A stretch of DNA of 25,712 nt from JAKAQB01 sp035702855 (lineage in GTDB: Bacteria; Actinomycetota; Acidimicrobiia; Acidimicrobiales; Palsa-688). The notes under the pieces were generated by a model. The model saw nothing but the letters and a program-made list of their open reading frames with translations, was not told where the DNA came from and made no database searches. Positions 14,721 to 22,015 of the stretch are shown in pieces. The position numbers were made by a program, and so were the translations under genes. The DNA is taken from positions 1 to 25,712 of the forward strand of contig DASSZM010000140.1 in the NCBI GenBank assembly GCA_035702855.1. The letters are read 5' to 3'. How positions within the stretch are numbered: the stretch's first letter is position 1; the number at the start of each line of letters is the position of its first letter.

Positions 14721-15763
14721 CGGTTCTCCCCCTGTGGACCCGGCGGCCTGCGGCCGTCGGCGTATGCTACTTCGACAACGATCTTGCCGAACCGCCCGGC
14801 GTATTCCAAGGCGCGCAGCGCCCCCGCCGCCTCCCCCAGGTCGAAGCAGTGGTCGACCACCGGCCGCCACGAGGCGCCGCCCACGTGGTCGAGCAGGCGC
14901 CGGAAGTCGCGGGGGCTGCCCATCGAGGTGCCGAGGATGCTGCGCCACTGCCAGTAGACCTCGTCCACCGCGACCGTCGCCGTGCCGCCGCCGGTGTCGC
15001 CGTAGGACACCAGCCGGCCACCGGGGCGCAGCACCCGGAGCGCACCCGGCCAGGTCGGGGCGCCGTACCCGTCGATCACGACGTCGAGCGGGCCTCCGGC
15101 GAGCTCGAGCAGACCGTCGGGCCAGTGCGGGTCCCGGTACGACACGCCGCCGGCCGCCCCGAGCGCCGCCGCCCGGGCGAGCTTCGCCGGCTCGCCCGAG
15201 GTCACCAACACCGTCGCCCCCAGCGCGACGGCGATCTGCAGCGCGAAGGTGGACACCCCGCCGCCGGCGCCGGTCACGAGCAGGCGGGTGCCGGGGCCGA
15301 CGGACCCGGTTGCCAGGGCACGCCACGCCGTCAGCCCGCCGAGGCAGAGGGCGGCCGACTCCTGCCACGAGAGGCGGCCGGGCCGGGGATGGACGTTGGC
15401 CGCCGGGACGGCCACCAGCCCGGCGAGCGTGCCCGGCGTGGGCGCCCCGAGGATGTCGAAGTCCGGTCCCGGCCGGTCCTCGTCGGCACCCCATCCGAGC
15501 GTGGGATCGATGACCACCTCGTCGCCGGGCGCGAGGCCCTCGACGCCGTCGCCGACGGCGGCGATCCGGCCGGCACCGTCGGAGCCGAGGGTCACCGGCA
15601 GCTCGCAGTAGCCGTCGTAGCGGGCGACCCAGAGGTCGCGCCGGTTGAGGGCCGCCGTCTCGACGGCCACGACGACCTCGCCCGGGCCGGGCGCCGGGTC
15701 GGGGACCTCCCGCACCTCGACCGCCGGCGGCCAGCCGAAGGCGGTGAGCTGGGCGGCGCGCAC
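14717..15763 (-). CDS. Medium-chain (zinc-type) alcohol dehydrogenase/quinone oxidoreductase
   Basis: A 348-residue MDR-superfamily oxidoreductase. The GroES-like part (about 25-130) contains ETAALNRRDLW and LGSDGAGRIAAVGDGVEGLAPGDEVVI. The nucleotide-binding domain contains VTGAGGGVSTFALQIAVALGA (163-183), the glycine-rich dinucleotide loop. The four-cysteine structural zinc lobe of classical ADHs is absent; PTLGWGADEDRPGPDFDILG (87-106) occupies its place. The usual catalytic Cys/His pair is not obvious, so it is closer to zinc-independent or quinone-reductase-like members. The GTG start at 15763 directly abuts the Lrp gene's stop, and its own TGA overlaps the binding-protein start. It presumably oxidises or reduces an intermediate of the Rieske pathway; substrate unknown. 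Confidence 0.87.
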   Translation of the reverse strand: MRAAQLTAFGWPPAVEVREVPDPAPGPGEVVVAVETAALNRRDLWVARYDGYCELPVTLGSDGAGRIAAVGDGVEGLAPGDEVVIDPTLGWGADEDRPGPDFDILGAPTPGTLAGLVAVPAANVHPRPGRLSWQESAALCLGGLTAWRALATGSVGPGTRLLVTGAGGGVSTFALQIAVALGATVLVTSGEPAKLARAAALGAAGGVSYRDPHWPDGLLELAGGPLDVVIDGYGAPTWPGALRVLRPGGRLVSYGDTGGGTATVAVDEVYWQWRSILGTSMGSPRDFRRLLDHVGGASWRPVVDHCFDLGEAAGALRALEYAGRFGKIVVEVAYADGRRPPGPQGENR

Positions 15764-16408
15764 CTAGCCGCGCCTCGTCGGCCGGTGTGGCCGGGATAGG
15801 GGTCCGGCGCCCGGCGCCGCCCCGGCTGCCGGCCCCGCTGTTGCCGTCCCGCCGCCGGCGCCGTCATCGGGCCCGCCGTCGGTGGTGGGGTAGCGGTAGG
15901 CGATCTTGTGCATCTTCAGCTCCATGAACGTCTCGGTGCCCTCGATGCCGGGGATGGCCGGGAGCCGCTCGGACAGCAGCTCCCAGAGGTCCTCGTGGCT
16001 GTGGCAGACGACCTGGATGTACAGGTCCGCCCGCCCGGCGAGGGAGCTGATGTAGGTCACCTCCGGCCACGGCGTCAGCGTCTCGATGACCTGGCGGCGC
16101 CGGCCCGGATCCACCTTCAGCAGCACGAACGCCAGCACCCGGAAGCCCAACCGGAACGGGTCGGCGATGGCGACGATGCGCAGGGCGTCGGCGTCGGTGA
16201 GCCGCCGGACGCGTGCCCGGACCGTCGCCTCCGAGACCCCGAGCGACCGGGCGATCTCGCGAAACGGGCGCCGCCCGTCGTCCTGGAGCTGGCGGACGAT
16301 GGCCTCGTCGACGGCGTCGAGGCGATCGCTGCCCGCCCCCCGCCGCCGGCGGCCCTGCCGCCCGGTCCCGTCGTCGAGGGGGACCGCAGCGGGCCGGGGC
16401 CCGATCAC
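15764..16408 (-). CDS. Lrp/AsnC-family transcriptional regulator
   Basis: A 214-residue regulator. The winged-helix DNA-binding domain is at about 30-78 (LDAVDEAIVRQLQDDGRRPFREIARSLGVSEATVRARVRRL). The ligand-binding/oligomerisation RAM domain is at about 85-172 (VLAFVLLKVDPG, VTYISSLAGRADLYIQVVC, GIEGTETFMELKMHKIAYRY). Unusually, there is a basic N-terminal extension of about 28 residues and a Gly/Ala/Pro-rich tail from about 176 ending PHRPTRRG. The GTG start at 16408 overlaps the Rieske gene's TGA. The family usually senses amino acids or related small molecules. Its place inside the operon suggests it controls this pathway, possibly through the repeats and palindrome at 18395-18475; that link is inference. 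Confidence 0.9.
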   Translation of the reverse strand: MIGPRPAAVPLDDGTGRQGRRRRGAGSDRLDAVDEAIVRQLQDDGRRPFREIARSLGVSEATVRARVRRLTDADALRIVAIADPFRLGFRVLAFVLLKVDPGRRRQVIETLTPWPEVTYISSLAGRADLYIQVVCHSHEDLWELLSERLPAIPGIEGTETFMELKMHKIAYRYPTTDGGPDDGAGGGTATAGPAAGAAPGAGPLSRPHRPTRRG

Positions 16409-17505
16409 GGCGCCAGGGAGCGGTGCACGAGCCGGTGGAAGTGCTGGATGAGCCGCTCGGAGTCGAGCAGCAGGCGCCCCTGGCGGACCCGGCCCGAACG
16501 CAGGCCGCGCTGCACCGACTCCACCAACCGCTGGTCCTCGGCGCCGACCACCACGTTGAAGTCGATGATCTGCTGCGCCGCTTCGTCGGTGACCTCGCGA
16601 CCGAACCAGTAGTCCATGACCACCCGGGTCCGCTCGGGGCCGTCGGGGACGAACCAGAACGCCATCAGGTTGTCGGGCCCCGGGTTCTGCACCACCGTGA
16701 AGTTGGGCCACACGAAGCCGAACTGGCCCCGCTCGAGGGGCCCGGCGAGGGGGTACGGCAGGTTGGCGCCCGGCTCCCGTGCCGAGCGCCGGATGCCGGT
16801 CGCCGCCCGGGACCACCACGCACCCTCCTCGAGGTGGTAGCCGACCGGGTCGACCTCCATCACCCGGGTGAAGCTCGGGTGGGCGACGGGGCAGTGGTAG
16901 CACTCGTCGAAGTTCTCGACGACCACCTTCCAGTTGGCCGCCACCTCCCACTCGCCGTGCTGGCGGAACTCCAGGTTGGCGAGGTCGATGCCGTCGGCGC
17001 GCATCCGCTCGGGGAGGTCGCCCACGTAATCACGGAAGGGGACCGGGTCCGGGCCGACGTGGGCGAACACGAACGGGTCCCAGCTGTCGACCGCCACCGG
17101 GAGCAGCCCGAAGGCAGCCGGGTCGAAGTCCGGCTCGCGGTCCGAGCGGGGAGCGGAGATCAGGGCCCCGTCGAGGTCGTAGGCCCAGGCGTGGTAGTGG
17201 CACTGCAGGACGTTGCGGTGCCCGGCTTCGAGCACCACCTCGGCGCAGCGGTGCCGGCAGACGTTGACGAATCCGCGCAGGCCGCCGTCGGGGTGGCGGG
17301 CCACCACGACCGGCACGTTGCCCACGGTCGCCGTCAGGTAGTCGCCCGGCTCACGGAGCTGGTCGGTGCGCCCGACGTACTGCCAGGTCCGCTCGAAGAT
17401 CAGCTTCTGCTCCTCCCGCAGCACCTCCTCGTCCAGGTACCAGTCGGCGGGAAGCGTGTAGCCGGCGTCGATGCTGGCGCCGAGCTCCTCGGAGATGTCG
17501 AGCAT
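16405..17505 (-). CDS. Rieske non-heme iron oxygenase, alpha subunit
   Basis: A 366-residue ring-hydroxylating-type oxygenase. The Rieske [2Fe-2S] site is C83-x-H85 and C102-x2-H105. The mononuclear iron site is in NWKVVVENFDECYHCPVAHP (191-210), with H204 and H209. A later acidic ligand is probably D324 (GAEDQRLVESVQRGL). The residue at the position of the bridging aspartate of naphthalene dioxygenase is Glu (E201). This is a feature of carnitine monooxygenase CntA and the ECYHC clade acting on quaternary amines. The ATG at 17505 has ribosome site GAGGAGG about 6 bases upstream, overlapping the SDR stop. No reductase or ferredoxin gene is nearby, so electrons must come from elsewhere. Substrate unproven; a methylated amine is a reasonable hypothesis, an aromatic acid the alternative. 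Confidence 0.9.
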   Translation of the reverse strand: MLDISEELGASIDAGYTLPADWYLDEEVLREEQKLIFERTWQYVGRTDQLREPGDYLTATVGNVPVVVARHPDGGLRGFVNVCRHRCAEVVLEAGHRNVLQCHYHAWAYDLDGALISAPRSDREPDFDPAAFGLLPVAVDSWDPFVFAHVGPDPVPFRDYVGDLPERMRADGIDLANLEFRQHGEWEVAANWKVVVENFDECYHCPVAHPSFTRVMEVDPVGYHLEEGAWWSRAATGIRRSAREPGANLPYPLAGPLERGQFGFVWPNFTVVQNPGPDNLMAFWFVPDGPERTRVVMDYWFGREVTDEAAQQIIDFNVVVGAEDQRLVESVQRGLRSGRVRQGRLLLDSERLIQHFHRLVHRSLAP

Positions 17506-17518
17506 GGCAGGGACCTCC

Positions 17519-18370
17519 TCAGCGGGTGGTGGGGATGGGGGCGGTCGGCGCCGCCCCGTCCGGCGGGGGCGGGGCGAAGCGCGGGTCGTACCAGAAGCCG
17601 GCGAGCTGGCCGCCGTCGGCGAGGAGGGCGGCGCCGTTGACGAACGACGCGTCGTCGGAGGCGAGGAAGAGGATCGCCTTGGCCTGCTCCTCGGGGCGGC
17701 CGGCCCGCCCGAGCGGGATGCGGGGGAGGTACGCCGACTCGAACGCCGGCCCGAGGTCGCCCTCGACCATCGGCGTGAGGGTGAGGCCGGGGCAGATGGC
17801 GTTGCAGCGGACGCCGCGGTGCCCGAGCTCCCAGGCGATGCAGCGGGTGAGCTGGAGGATCCCGGCCTTGGACACGCAGTAGTGGGCGAAGGGCGACTCG
17901 GCCACGAAGGCGTCGGTGGAGGCCACGTTGACGATCACGCCCCCGCCGGTGGCCACCATGCGGCGGGCGGCGTGCTGGGCGAGCAGGAACGGGGCGGTCA
18001 GGTTGGTGGCGAGCACGTCCCGCCACCCGTCGGCGGTGATGTCGAGGAACGGTTCGGCGGTGCCGACACCGGCGTTGTTGACGAGGATGTCGACCGGCCC
18101 CTGCGCCCATGCCTCCTCGGCCAGCCGGCCCACCTCGGCCTCGTCGCGCAGGTCCGCCCGGACGGTGCGGACCGTCCCCGGGCCGGCGACGCGCGCCGCC
18201 TCGCGCTCGGCGTCGCGCCGGACGGCGTCGAGGCGGTCCTGGTCGCGCCCTGCGGCCACCACGGCGGCTCCCGCCGCGGCGAACGCCCGGACGGTGGCGG
18301 CGCCGATGCCGCTCGACCCCCCGGTGACCAGCACGCGCCGCCCGGCGAAAGGCGGTCCTCCCTGTGCCAA
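17519..18370 (-). CDS. Short-chain dehydrogenase/reductase
   Basis: A 283-residue classical SDR using NAD(P)H. Cofactor loop TGGSSGIG is at 16-23, NNAG at 98-101, and catalytic S151 (in VASTDA), Y164 and K168 (YCVSK). R41 after the second strand (VVAAGRDQDRL) favours NADP, though this is not decisive. PG-x-TLTPM at 194-201 is the usual substrate-loop start. The C-terminus has a Pro-rich tail (FAPPPPDGAAPTAPIPTTR) beyond the fold. The TTG start at 18370 is supported by GGGGGAGGGAG just upstream on the minus strand. It is the first gene of the five-gene operon; the Rieske gene starts 13 bp after it. It likely oxidises an alcohol or reduces a carbonyl intermediate of the same pathway. Confidence 0.9.
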   Translation of the reverse strand: MAQGGPPFAGRRVLVTGGSSGIGAATVRAFAAAGAAVVAAGRDQDRLDAVRRDAEREAARVAGPGTVRTVRADLRDEAEVGRLAEEAWAQGPVDILVNNAGVGTAEPFLDITADGWRDVLATNLTAPFLLAQHAARRMVATGGGVIVNVASTDAFVAESPFAHYCVSKAGILQLTRCIAWELGHRGVRCNAICPGLTLTPMVEGDLGPAFESAYLPRIPLGRAGRPEEQAKAILFLASDDASFVNGAALLADGGQLAGFWYDPRFAPPPPDGAAPTAPIPTTR

Positions 18371-18516
18371 CCGGCTCCCTCCCCCCGAAGGTGCACCCTG
18401 CTGTGTTGCGCAGGGACGCTACCACCCGGCTGCGCAGGGTGGAACCCTCACGCCCGGAAGATCACGCAATGCGTGGTACGGGCGGCTCGCGCCACCCGGG
18501 CCGCCACCGGCCGGCG
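18371..18516 (-). promoter_or_regulatory. Control region of the SDR-Rieske-Lrp operon
   Basis: This 146 bp region is flanked by two genes transcribed on the minus strand. It holds TGCGCAGGG twice in direct orientation (18407-18415 and 18431-18439, 24 bp apart). An inverted relative, ACCCTGC, lies at 18395-18401, opposite GCAGGGT at 18434-18440. The purine-rich ribosome site of the SDR gene is at the left end. I cannot point to a confident -35/-10 pair. A GC-rich stem (GGCGGC near 18481, GCCGCC near 18510) could weakly terminate the LCP transcript. Confidence 0.4.
18463..18475. promoter_or_regulatory. Palindrome CACGCA-A-TGCGTG, candidate operator
   Basis: Perfect 6-bp arms lie around one central base, upstream of the operon that encodes its own Lrp/AsnC regulator. 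Lrp-family sites are short dyads of about 13-15 bp, so size and place fit. No second copy was found at other operon starts in the window. Confidence 0.35.
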
Positions 18517-20310
18517 TCAGTGGCAGGCGGCGAGCTGGGCGGCGGTCGGCTGCGGCCCGGGCAGGTAGTACGGGCCGGCCGACGTGGGCGCCGCCTGCGG
18601 GGTGCTGGTCGTCGAGACGGCGTGGGCCGGCCCGACGCCCTTGTCGTCCCGGCCGGTGATGACCTCGAGGTTGTAGGGCGTGGGGGTCAGCGTCGCGTCC
18701 TCGAGGAGGGTCGTGGCGCCGACGAGGCGCGAGGCCACCGCCCGCGCGTCGGCGTAGGCGTCGGGGGCGTACAGGATCTCGGTGGTGGCGTGCCCGTAGC
18801 CGGGGCTCTGCTGCTGGACGGTCGTGCGGTAGCCGAGGCGGGCGAGCGCCGCCGCGGTCGACGCCGCCTGGCCCGTGACGCCGCTGCCGTTGGCCACCTC
18901 GACGGCCACCTGCGACGGCGCCGGGGCGCCCCCGCCCTTCGAGGCCCCGGAGCCCGCCGCCGGCGTGGTCCGGGTGGGGGTCCGCGAGGCCACCTGGTCG
19001 CCGAGGGTGTTGAACTGGCGGATCATGGCGCCGGCCTGCGGCTGCTGCAGGGACAGGGCGTCCTGGCCGTCGACGACGTAGTTGTTGACCGGCAACGTCT
19101 CGGTGGGGATGCCCGAGATGTCGGCGGTGCGGAAGTCCTGGGCGAGGCCGAGCATCTGGGTCGGGGAGAAGCCCTTGTCGACGACGAGGTTCCTGGTGAC
19201 GCCGGCGATGATCCCGTTGAGGGCCACCGGGTTGGTGAACTCCGTCTCCGCCTTCTTGAACAGCTTCTTCACGAAGACCTGCTGGCGCTGGATGCGGGCC
19301 AGGTCGGAGAGGCCCTGCTCGGTCCACTGCCCGTTCGTCTCGTAGGTGTAGTGGCGGGAGCGCACGAAGGCCAGGGCCTGGTTGCCGACGAGCGACCAGC
19401 AGCCGGCGGTGGGGATCGACAGGTTGGAGTACGCGTCGCGTGCCGGCGTGGGGAACCAGACCTTCACCCCTCCGACGGCGTCGGAGATCTGCCGGAAGCT
19501 GTCGAAGTTGACCTCGACGAAGTGGTTGACGGGGATGCCGAGGTCCTGCTCGATGGTCTTCACGAGCAGGGAGGGCCCGCTGTCGAAGGCGGCGTTGATC
19601 TTGCTCGGGCCGAGCCCGGGGATGTGCACCCACAGGTCCCGGGGGATCGAGAGCAGCTCGATGTGGCGGCTGGACGGCACGACGCGCACCAGCATGATGG
19701 TGTCGGAGCGTTGACCCGGGTTGAGCGTCTTCGACCCGAACTGGCCGTTGCCGGCGCCGGTCAACGCCCGCGTGTCGGAGCCCACGACGAGCATCGTGAA
19801 CGGTCCCGACCGTGCGGCCGTCAGGCCCGGGAGCGACACCCGGTGGATCTGGGACAGGCGGTACTCGGCGTAGCCGAATGCCGAGACGCCCCCGGCGAGG
19901 GCCACCGCGATCAGGATGTTGAGCCCGACGAGCACCCGCCGCGCCCAGGGCCGTCGCCCGGACACCCGCAGCGCCCCGAGCCCCGCCCCGCGGCCGCCGG
20001 TGGGCCTGGGGCGGCCGGCCCGGTCGGGCCCGGGGTGGCTGACCGGCTCGGGCCGGGAGCGGGCCGCCCCGGGGCGCCCGTGCTGGCCGGTGGCGTCCTC
20101 TGGCAGGTCCCAGGTGGGCCGGCGGGGGCCGGTCGTGCCGGCACGGCGCGGCTCCTGGCGCGGGCGGCGGCCACCCTGGCGGCCCTGGAGGTCCCGGAGA
20201 CCGTCGTACCGGTCGCCGGAGCGGTCGTGAGGGTTGTCGGGCACGGCAGCGATCACCCCGCGTCGAGAGTTCGGGCCCGCCCCCCGCCCCGCCCGGGCGC
20301 CTGCGGACAT
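18517..20310 (-). CDS. LytR-CpsA-Psr (LCP) family cell-wall glycopolymer ligase
   Basis: A 597-residue membrane-anchored protein that, by family, transfers undecaprenyl-linked glycopolymers onto peptidoglycan outside the membrane. A cytoplasmic N-terminus of about 120 residues is rich in Arg, Gly and Pro. One transmembrane helix (about 127-147) is followed by the LCP domain from about 170. Key LCP residues are present: GSDTR (D179, R181), RSDTIMLVRV (R201, D203), SIPRDLWV (R224, D225), KINAAF and FVRSRH. A Ser/Thr/Pro linker leads to a LytR_C domain (about 435-510, VEVANGSGVTGQAASTAAALARLGY). ATG 20310 has no ribosome site. GTGs at codons 19 and 24 are possible starts and would shorten the tail. 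Divergent from the B12-subunit gene. Confidence 0.9.
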   Translation of the reverse strand: MSAGARAGRGAGPNSRRGVIAAVPDNPHDRSGDRYDGLRDLQGRQGGRRPRQEPRRAGTTGPRRPTWDLPEDATGQHGRPGAARSRPEPVSHPGPDRAGRPRPTGGRGAGLGALRVSGRRPWARRVLVGLNILIAVALAGGVSAFGYAEYRLSQIHRVSLPGLTAARSGPFTMLVVGSDTRALTGAGNGQFGSKTLNPGQRSDTIMLVRVVPSSRHIELLSIPRDLWVHIPGLGPSKINAAFDSGPSLLVKTIEQDLGIPVNHFVEVNFDSFRQISDAVGGVKVWFPTPARDAYSNLSIPTAGCWSLVGNQALAFVRSRHYTYETNGQWTEQGLSDLARIQRQQVFVKKLFKKAETEFTNPVALNGIIAGVTRNLVVDKGFSPTQMLGLAQDFRTADISGIPTETLPVNNYVVDGQDALSLQQPQAGAMIRQFNTLGDQVASRTPTRTTPAAGSGASKGGGAPAPSQVAVEVANGSGVTGQAASTAAALARLGYRTTVQQQSPGYGHATTEILYAPDAYADARAVASRLVGATTLLEDATLTPTPYNLEVITGRDDKGVGPAHAVSTTSTPQAAPTSAGPYYLPGPQPTAAQLAACH

Positions 20311-20366
20311 CCGCAGGCTACCGACCGCGGAGCCGGACCGGGGCTCACCGCGTCGGCGCGCCCGGC

Positions 20367-20398
20367 TTGGACCGCCGGTGACCGACCCTGCGTATCAT
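20367..20398 (+). promoter_or_regulatory. Candidate promoter for the B12-subunit/sucCD cluster
   Basis: TATCAT (20393-20398) is a good -10 element in very GC-rich surroundings. TTGGAC at 20367-20372 would be the -35, but the spacer is 20 bp, longer than usual. Transcription would start at or just before the ATG at 20407, giving a leaderless mRNA; no ribosome site is visible there, which agrees. Confidence 0.4.
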
Positions 20399-20406
20399 CG
20401 GTTCTG

Positions 20407-20823
20407 ATGCAGCGTCCCTATCGGGTGGTGATGGCCAAACCCGGTCTCGACGGCCACGACCGAGGGGCCAGGGTCATCACCCGGGCCCTGCGGGAGGCGG
20501 GCTTCGAGGTCATCTACACCGGTCTCCACCAGACGCCCGAGCAGATCGTCGACACCGTCCTGCAAGAGGACGCCGACGCGGTCGGCATGTCGATCCTGTC
20601 GGGAGCGCACCTGACGCTGATGCCGCGGGTCGTCGAGCTGCTGCGCCGGCACGACGCCGGCGACGTGCTCGTCTTCGGCGGCGGGATCATCCCTGACGCC
20701 GACATCGCCACGCTGAAGGCCGCGGGCGTGGCCGAGATCTTCACCCCCGGTGCACCGCTCGGTGCCATCACGGGGTGGCTGGAGGCCGCGCTCGACGCCC
20801 GGGAGAGCGCCGCAGCGGGCTGA
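20407..20823 (+). CDS. Stand-alone B12-binding subunit of methylmalonyl-CoA mutase type
   Basis: A 138-residue cobalamin-binding Rossmann-type domain. The base-off/His-on motif DGHDRG (D15-x-H17-x2-G20) is in AKPGLDGHDRGARVI. SILSGAH (62-68) and VFGGGIIPD (89-97) complete the B12 site, ending with FTPGAP. It corresponds to the C-terminal domain of methylmalonyl-CoA mutase as a separate polypeptide, so it needs a catalytic TIM-barrel subunit encoded outside the window. The mutase converts (R)-methylmalonyl-CoA to succinyl-CoA. Downstream sucCD can then take succinyl-CoA to succinate, which supports the assignment. 40 bp separate it from sucC. Related small subunits occur in isobutyryl- and 2-hydroxyisobutyryl-CoA mutases, so the exact acyl-CoA is not fixed. 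Confidence 0.88.
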   Translation: MQRPYRVVMAKPGLDGHDRGARVITRALREAGFEVIYTGLHQTPEQIVDTVLQEDADAVGMSILSGAHLTLMPRVVELLRRHDAGDVLVFGGGIIPDADIATLKAAGVAEIFTPGAPLGAITGWLEAALDARESAAAG

Positions 20824-20863
20824 CGCGTCGTCCCCCCTTTCCCCCCCGATCCAGGAGGCTACG

Positions 20864-22015
20864 TTGGACCTGTTCGAGTACCAGGGCAAGCAGTACTTCG
20901 CCCGCTTCGGCATCCCGGTGTCCGCCGGGGGCGTGGCCGACACGGTGGAGGAGGCGGTGGCGGCGGCCGAGGCGGCCGGGTACCCCGTCGTGGTGAAGGC
21001 CCAGGTCCAGGTGGGCGGCCGGGGCAAGGCCGGCGGGGTGAAGCTCGCCAACGACGCCGACGAGGTGCGGCTGCACGCCGGCAACATCCTCGGGCTGGAC
21101 ATCAAGGGCCACGTGGTGCGCCGCCTGTGGGTAGAGCACGCCACCGACATCGCCGAGGAGTACTACGCCAGCTTCACCCTCGACCGGGGGGCCAAGGCGC
21201 ACCTGGCGATGGTATCGGCCAGGGGCGGGGTGGAGATCGAGACCGTCGCCGAGGAGGACCCGGGAGCCATCGCCCGACTGCACGTCGACCCGGCGGCGGG
21301 CTTCTCCGAGGCCCAGGCCCGCCGGCTGGTGGAGGAGGCCGGCCTGCCCGACGCCGCACGCGAGGGGGCGGTCGCCATCCTGCAGCAGCTGTTCCGCTGC
21401 TACGACGAGGGTGACGCCGACCTGGTGGAGATCAACCCCCTCGTGCTCACCACCGAGGGCCGGGTGCACGCCCTCGACGCCAAGGTGACCCTCGACGACA
21501 ACGCCGCCTTCCGCCATCCCGAATGGGACGAGTACCGGGACATCGACGAGTTCGACGAGCGCGAACGCCTCGCCCGCAGCAAGGGCCTGCAGTACGTGGG
21601 CCTCGACGGGGAGGTCGGCATCATCGCCAACGGCGCCGGCCTGGCCATGAGCACCTGCGACGTCGTCAACCAGGTCGGCGGATCGCCGGCCAACTTCCTC
21701 GACATCGGGGGCGGGGCCAACGCCGAGGTCATGGCCAACGCCCTCGAGGTCATCAACTCCGACCCCAAGGTCAAGGCCATCTTCATCAACATCTTCGGGG
21801 GGATCACCCGCGGCGAGGAGGTGGCCAAGGGCATCGTCACCGCCCTCGACCGCGTGACCATCGAGGCGCCGATCGTGATCCGCCTCGACGGCACCAACGC
21901 CGAGGAGGGGCGGGAGATCCTGAAGGGCGTCGAGTCCGACCGCCTCATCTCCCAGCCGACCATGCTGGACGCGGCCCGCAGAGCCGTCTCGCTCGCGGGA
22001 GGAGCAGCCAAGTGA
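20864..22015 (+). CDS. sucC: Succinyl-CoA ligase (ADP/GDP-forming) beta subunit
   Basis: A 383-residue ATP-grasp subunit of the TCA-cycle enzyme that interconverts succinyl-CoA and succinate with substrate-level phosphorylation. N-terminal MDLFEYQGKQYFARFGIPV and KAQVQVGGRGKAGGVK are diagnostic, as are LVEINPLVLT (metal/nucleotide site), GLAMSTCDVV and IFINIFGGITRGEEVAKGI. Its length fits the usual 385-390. The start is TTG 20864, set by AGGAGG (20853-20858) five bases upstream; no ATG or GTG fits the known N-terminus. It overlaps sucD by GTGA (22012-22015). The 40 bp leader contains two runs of C (about 20832-20848) around TTT. Confidence 0.96.
   Translation: MDLFEYQGKQYFARFGIPVSAGGVADTVEEAVAAAEAAGYPVVVKAQVQVGGRGKAGGVKLANDADEVRLHAGNILGLDIKGHVVRRLWVEHATDIAEEYYASFTLDRGAKAHLAMVSARGGVEIETVAEEDPGAIARLHVDPAAGFSEAQARRLVEEAGLPDAAREGAVAILQQLFRCYDEGDADLVEINPLVLTTEGRVHALDAKVTLDDNAAFRHPEWDEYRDIDEFDERERLARSKGLQYVGLDGEVGIIANGAGLAMSTCDVVNQVGGSPANFLDIGGGANAEVMANALEVINSDPKVKAIFINIFGGITRGEEVAKGIVTALDRVTIEAPIVIRLDGTNAEEGREILKGVESDRLISQPTMLDAARRAVSLAGGAAK

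Noticed and set aside
13188..14957. A 589-codon plus-strand open frame opposite the binding protein gene
   Set aside because: It lacks any recognisable domain and mirrors the codon pattern of the true family 5 binding protein on the minus strand.
20832..20848. C-runs with TTT before sucC as a regulatory or terminator element
   Set aside because: It has no stem upstream and simply fills the leader before AGGAGG. Homopolymer runs of this size are unremarkable here, although phase variation by slippage cannot be strictly excluded.
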